Made by a program: the position numbers and the translations under genes. Under the pieces are notes generated by a model that had not been told where the DNA came from, did not search any database, and saw nothing but the letters and a program-made list of their open reading frames with translations. Shown here piece after piece: positions 7,030-7,735 of a DNA stretch of 7,735 nucleotides (the stretch's first letter is position 1; each line of letters begins with the position of its first letter). The DNA comes from Cyclobacteriaceae bacterium (lineage in GTDB: Bacteria; Bacteroidota; Bacteroidia; Cytophagales; Cyclobacteriaceae): positions 1 to 7,735 of the forward strand of contig JANQPK010000158.1 of the NCBI GenBank assembly GCA_028289505.1, in the 5' to 3' direction.

Positions 7030-7359
7030 TCACAACAGTTCCTTCATCGGATCCCAAAATCGTTTTTCAAATTCAGCGATTTTATCGTTTTGTACCACCA
7101 CTCCTTCAAGCTCTAGCAGTTCCTGCATTTTTGTGGGGGTTTCAAAATGATGTTTACCAGTTAAAAGTCCCTGATGATTTACTACACGGTGTGCCGGCAC
7201 CTGGGGATCTGCACCAGCCCCATTCATTGCCCAACCCACCATACGCGCACTGCTTTTAGCACCTAGGTATCCAGCTATGGCTCCGTAACTGGTAACCCGA
7301 CCTTCTGGTATCAGTTTGGCAACTTCATATACATTCTGAAAGAAATTGTATTTGTCCAT
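7030..7359 (-). CDS. Alkyltransferase-like (MGMT-fold) protein lacking the acceptor cysteine
   Basis: This is a 109-residue stand-alone DNA-binding domain of the O6-alkylguanine-DNA alkyltransferase family. It has the winged helix with GRVTSYGAIA (20-29), the SSARMVGWAMN segment (36-46) and the active-site region VPAHRVVN (54-61). True repair enzymes have PCHRV. Here residue 56 is Ala, so direct alkyl transfer to the protein is not possible. The rest of the site is kept: Tyr25, the nucleotide-flipping Arg39, His57 and the Glu in LELEG (about 85). This is the pattern of ATL proteins, which bind O6-alkylguanine and hand it to nucleotide excision repair, although the best-known ATLs carry Trp at this position. 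Length fits ATLs. It lies downstream of a tRNA terminator, so it should have its own promoter, of which I see only a poor candidate. Confidence 0.92.
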   Translation of the reverse strand: MDKYNFFQNVYEVAKLIPEGRVTSYGAIAGYLGAKSSARMVGWAMNGAGADPQVPAHRVVNHQGLLTGKHHFETPTKMQELLELEGVVVQNDKIAEFEKRFWDPMKELL

Positions 7360-7426
7360 TAACTCAATATATACAATAGTCTAGCTTCTAGGCAACTGAT
7401 TATTGATTAAGTCAGCATGGGATAAC

Positions 7427-7459
7427 AAAAAAAGCCCCCCAAATAATCGGGGGGCCTTT
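7427..7459 (-). terminator. Intrinsic terminator after tRNA-Leu
   Basis: On the minus strand GCCCCCC and GGGGGGC form a seven-pair GC stem around the eight-base loop GATTATTT. The stem can be extended by a G-U and three A-U pairs, and a run of seven T follows. It begins 18 bases beyond the 3' end of the tRNA gene and separates it from the alkyltransferase-like gene. On the plus strand only three T follow the stem, so it is probably one-directional. Confidence 0.9.
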
Positions 7460-7477
7460 GCAAGTAGTTAGGAATAG

Positions 7478-7559
7478 TGCGCATGAGAGGAGTCGAACCT
7501 CCACGCCCGAAAGCACAGCCGCCTGAAGACTGCGTGTCTACCAATTTCACCACATGCGC
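7478..7559 (-). tRNA. tRNA-Leu (anticodon CAG)
   Basis: This 82-base gene folds as a type II tRNA. The acceptor stem GCGCATG/CATGCGC is a perfect seven pairs with discriminator A. The D arm holds GAAATTGGTAGACACG as in bacterial tRNA-Leu. The anticodon stem is CAGTC/GGCTG with loop TTCAGGC, giving anticodon CAG (plus-strand bases 7523-7525), which reads CUG. A variable arm (TGCTTTCGGGCGT) and a T arm with loop TTCGACT follow. The 3' CCA is not encoded (the next bases are CTA), so it must be added by the CCA-adding enzyme. A -7 box lies eight bases upstream and a strong terminator downstream, so it is a single-gene unit. Confidence 0.97.
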
Positions 7560-7567
7560 ATCTCATT

Positions 7568-7575
7568 CAAAATTA
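7568..7575 (-). promoter_or_regulatory. -7 box of the tRNA-Leu promoter
   Basis: The minus strand reads TAATTTTG, an exact match to TAnnTTTG, eight bases before the mature 5' end of the tRNA. Transcription would therefore start within a few bases of the mature end. The nearest upstream TTG is about 26 bases away, longer than the usual 19-21, so the -33 element is uncertain. Confidence 0.6.
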
Positions 7576-7604
7576 AAATTTTTTCTCATTAAATCATCGA
7601 TCAA

Positions 7605-7735
7605 TCACAAGCTCAGACTGCTAATGTCAATCAAATACATTTGCCGGCCATTGCCCCCGTGGGTAGAGTCGATGCATACCATCTTCCCATCGTTACTGGC
7701 CCTGGGATGGGTATCACAACGCCATTCACCGTGGT
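7605..7735 (-). CDS. C-terminal end of a probable beta-propeller (TolB/PD40-like) protein, 5'-truncated by the window edge
   Basis: The last 42 codons of a gene enter from the right edge on the minus strand and end at the TGA at 7605-7607. The reading HGEWRCDTHPRASNDG, KMVCIDSTHGG and RQMYLIDI has the H-P-x-x-S-x-D-G-K-x-V-x-x-D-S pattern of a WD40-like/PD40 propeller blade, seen in TolB-like and oligogalacturonate-lyase-like proteins. The other two minus-strand frames are less plausible: one contains early stops and the other has no recognisable pattern. The fragment is too short to assign a function. Nothing here shows whether the protein is secreted, because the N-terminus is outside the window. 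The tRNA-Leu gene starts 45 bases downstream with its own promoter. Confidence 0.65.
   Translation of the reverse strand, partial: HGEWRCDTHPRASNDGKMVCIDSTHGGNGRQMYLIDISSLSL

Noticed and set aside
6933..7259. Open frame of 108 codons on the plus strand directly after the symporter stop
   Set aside because: Most of it runs antisense through the well-supported alkyltransferase-like gene, and its low-complexity, proline- and serine-rich product has no recognisable domain. It is a shadow frame.
7365..7395. TTG followed after 21 bases by TATATTGA upstream of the alkyltransferase-like gene
   Set aside because: Spacing is right, but the -7 element departs from TAnnTTTG at the two most conserved end positions. 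It is not strong enough to annotate.
7396..7415. Small inverted repeat CTGATTA-TTGAT-TAAGTCAG between the terminator and the alkyltransferase-like gene
   Set aside because: The stem is short and AT-rich with a bulged base and no T-run. It is probably incidental.

Overview
This window reads as a chromosomal housekeeping segment from a member of the Bacteroidota, probably Cytophagales-like. The assignment rests on Bacteroidota-style promoter boxes (TAnnTTTG, sometimes with an upstream TTG) ahead of several genes, no obvious Shine-Dalgarno sequences, a tRNA gene without an encoded CCA end, and protein sequences that look typical of the phylum (HemE, ClpS, an alkyltransferase-like protein with a PAHRV motif). 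No mobile element, CRISPR array, phage gene or defence locus was seen.

Layout from left to right. The 3' part of a CaCA-family cation antiporter gene enters from the left edge (+). A small membrane protein gene overlaps its end by 11 bases (+) and in turn overlaps, tail to tail, the gene for the alpha chain of an iron-sulfur L-serine ammonia-lyase (-). A 110-base divergent gap separates that from hemE (+), which converges on a class I aspartate-type aminotransferase (-). Upstream of the aminotransferase, on the same strand, lie recR and clpS, probably one transcript in the order clpS-recR, while the aminotransferase has its own promoter. Divergent from clpS is a sodium:solute symporter (+). 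It converges on a gene for a cysteine-less MGMT-like (alkyltransferase-like) protein (-). Next come an intrinsic terminator and the tRNA-Leu(CAG) it serves (-). The right edge holds the last codons of a protein that looks like a beta-propeller (-).

The genes do not form one pathway: they cover serine and aspartate metabolism, tetrapyrrole synthesis, recombinational repair, alkyl-lesion recognition, N-degron proteolysis and ion-coupled transport. The points most worth checking are the missing catalytic cysteine of the alkyltransferase homologue, the serine dehydratase alpha chain with no adjacent beta chain, the uncharacterised membrane protein coupled to the antiporter, a possibly leaderless hemE transcript, and the corrected aminotransferase start. 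I found no convincing new multi-gene system.
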